This document shows, one piece after another, positions 63,229 through 64,000 of a stretch of DNA of 64,000 nucleotides. Source of the DNA: Rhodoferax sp. BLA1. GTDB lineage: Bacteria; Pseudomonadota; Gammaproteobacteria; Burkholderiales; Burkholderiaceae_C. The notes under the pieces are model-generated. The model was not told the origin of the DNA and ran no database searches. It saw only the letters and a list, made by a program, of their open reading frames with translations. Position 1 is the stretch's first letter. The number at the start of each line of letters is the position of its first letter. The translations under genes and the position numbers were made by a program. Location of the stretch: assembly GCF_013416775.1 (NCBI RefSeq), contig NZ_SZVI01000013.1, positions 372,001 to 436,000 on the forward strand. Reading direction: 5' to 3'.

Positions 63229-63261
63229 GCGCCGCTGCTTGTGATTTGGCAAGCAGCGCGC
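63229..63261 (+). terminator. Strong hairpin between gcvH and gcvP
   Basis: The stem GCTGCTTG/CAAGCAGC (63234-63241 with 63250-63257) is extended by GCGC/GCGC with one bulge, and loop TGATTTGG. It is 10 bp after the gcvH stop. No U-tract follows, so it is likely to be a partial terminator or mRNA stabiliser. Confidence 0.6.
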
Positions 63262-63340
63262 GCCCCCAAATACAACCTCGTGATGGCCTTGTCTGGCCGC
63301 GTTTCCCCGTCTGTTGTTTTGTCACCTCTGAGTCACCGCC

Positions 63341-64000
63341 ATGCCCAACACCCCACCCCTGTCCGAACTTGAAAACAGCAGCGAGTTCATCGCCCGCCAC
63401 ATTGGTGTGGACGCAGCCGATGAAGCGCTCATGCTCAAGGCGGTCGGCGCCAGTTCGCGCGCCGAACTGATCAACGAGATCGTGCCTGGCAGCATCCGCC
63501 GCAGCCAGCCCATGGCCATCCCACCCGCCATCACCGAGGCCGCCGCATTGGCCGAACTCAAGGCCATCGCGGCCAAAAACAAGGTGGCCAAGAGCTACAT
63601 CGGCCAGGGGTATTACGACACCCTGACCCCGGGTGTGATCCTGCGCAACATCCTGGAAAACCCGGCCTGGTACACCGCCTACACCCCCTACCAGGCCGAG
63701 ATCAGCCAGGGCCGCATGGAAGCGCTGGTGAACTTCCAGACCATGATCACCGACTTGACGGCCATGCCGATGGCCAACGCCTCGATGCTGGATGAGGCCA
63801 CCGCTGCCGCCGAAGCGATGACGCTGGCGCTACGCATGAGCAAGTCCAATTCAACCACCTTTTTTGTCGACAACGAGGTGCTGCCACAAACGCTGGAAGT
63901 GATCCGCACCCGCGCAGAGCCGCTGGGTATCACCGTCAAGACCTGCACCGGCGACGAGGCCCTGGCCGATGAGAGTTTTGCGGTGCTGCTGCAGTACCCC
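63341..64000 (+). CDS. gcvP: Glycine cleavage system P protein (glycine dehydrogenase, decarboxylating), 5' part
   Basis: The first 220 codons of GcvP, cut by the right edge. It shows [65 protein letters not shown], and [20 protein letters not shown], all family signatures. GcvP decarboxylates glycine using pyridoxal phosphate (the PLP Lys lies outside the window). The ATG at 63341 is chosen; the 122-bp gap from gcvH holds the hairpin. Confidence 0.97.
   Translation, partial: MPNTPPLSELENSSEFIARHIGVDAADEALMLKAVGASSRAELINEIVPGSIRRSQPMAIPPAITEAAALAELKAIAAKNKVAKSYIGQGYYDTLTPGVILRNILENPAWYTAYTPYQAEISQGRMEALVNFQTMITDLTAMPMANASMLDEATAAAEAMTLALRMSKSNSTTFFVDNEVLPQTLEVIRTRAEPLGITVKTCTGDEALADESFAVLLQYP

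Overview
The window looks like a chromosomal segment of a betaproteobacterium of the order Burkholderiales, most likely family Comamonadaceae (Rhodoferax/Polaromonas-like). This rests on GC-rich coding sequence, on gene families typical of that group (small Trp-rich protein, CydP, CydX, YbgE-type cyd protein, tandem glycine riboswitch before gcvTHP), and on many copies of a short hairpin repeat (half-site TAGCTAT, stem GCCCTT/AAGGGC, tail TAGAGGCC) that I associate with this family. The genus is inference. I saw no insertion sequence, phage, CRISPR array, rRNA or tRNA.

Layout. 1-4.0 kb (minus): a large multi-PAS hybrid histidine kinase, cut by the left edge, translationally coupled to a FIST sensory protein. 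4.0-8.8 kb (minus): a degenerate AMP-binding fragment, a crotonase, lgt, ilvD and a small Trp-rich protein. 8.8-11.1 kb (minus): a three-gene signalling cluster (HTH-REC protein, single REC protein, PAS histidine kinase). 11.4-18.9 kb (minus): a seven-gene operon for peptide uptake and turnover (dipeptide epimerase, M14-type amidohydrolase, binding protein, two permeases, two ATPases). 19.0-22.8 kb: queG, tsaE, an AmiC-type amidase and an unknown protein. 22.8-29.3 kb: a fructose-type ABC transporter with a FucU/RbsD-like mutarotase, a ROK regulator, a divergent PfkB kinase and a P-loop kinase. 29.3-34.9 kb: a UDG-superfamily glycosylase, a DMT transporter, an orphan FliD-like protein, and a rhodanese/VTT/LPG-synthase-TM/rhodanese run. 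35.1-38.5 kb: a complete cydP-cydA-cydB-cydX-ybgE operon. 38.5-42.9 kb: a DedA protein, an anaerobic C4-dicarboxylate transporter and mutL. 43.1-49.3 kb: a ribose operon (binding protein, ATPase, permease, LacI regulator, ribokinase, RbsD) behind a perfect 24-bp operator palindrome. 49.4-61.1 kb: MFS and MATE transporters, scoAB with a divergent PAS-LuxR regulator, an H1-like/DUF2934 protein, a thioesterase, chorismate lyase, a DMT transporter, an SDR, ETF-ubiquinone oxidoreductase, an NlpC/P60 lipoprotein and small membrane proteins. 61.1-64.0 kb: a tandem glycine riboswitch and gcvT-gcvH-gcvP, with gcvP cut by the right edge.

How it fits together. The organism takes up ribose, a fructose-like sugar, dipeptides/muropeptides and C4-dicarboxylates. 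It burns acyl-CoA through ETF-QO and has a high-affinity bd oxidase. FNR-type boxes before the cyd operon and the C4-dicarboxylate transporter suggest joint control by oxygen limitation.

The most unusual signal is the hairpin repeat family. Some copies are intergenic, but several lie inside reading frames and are translated (crotonase, amidase linker, UDG-like glycosylase, MutL linker, a DMT transporter, the TsaE C-terminus). It behaves like a protein-tolerated palindromic element, comparable in concept to Rickettsia palindromic elements.
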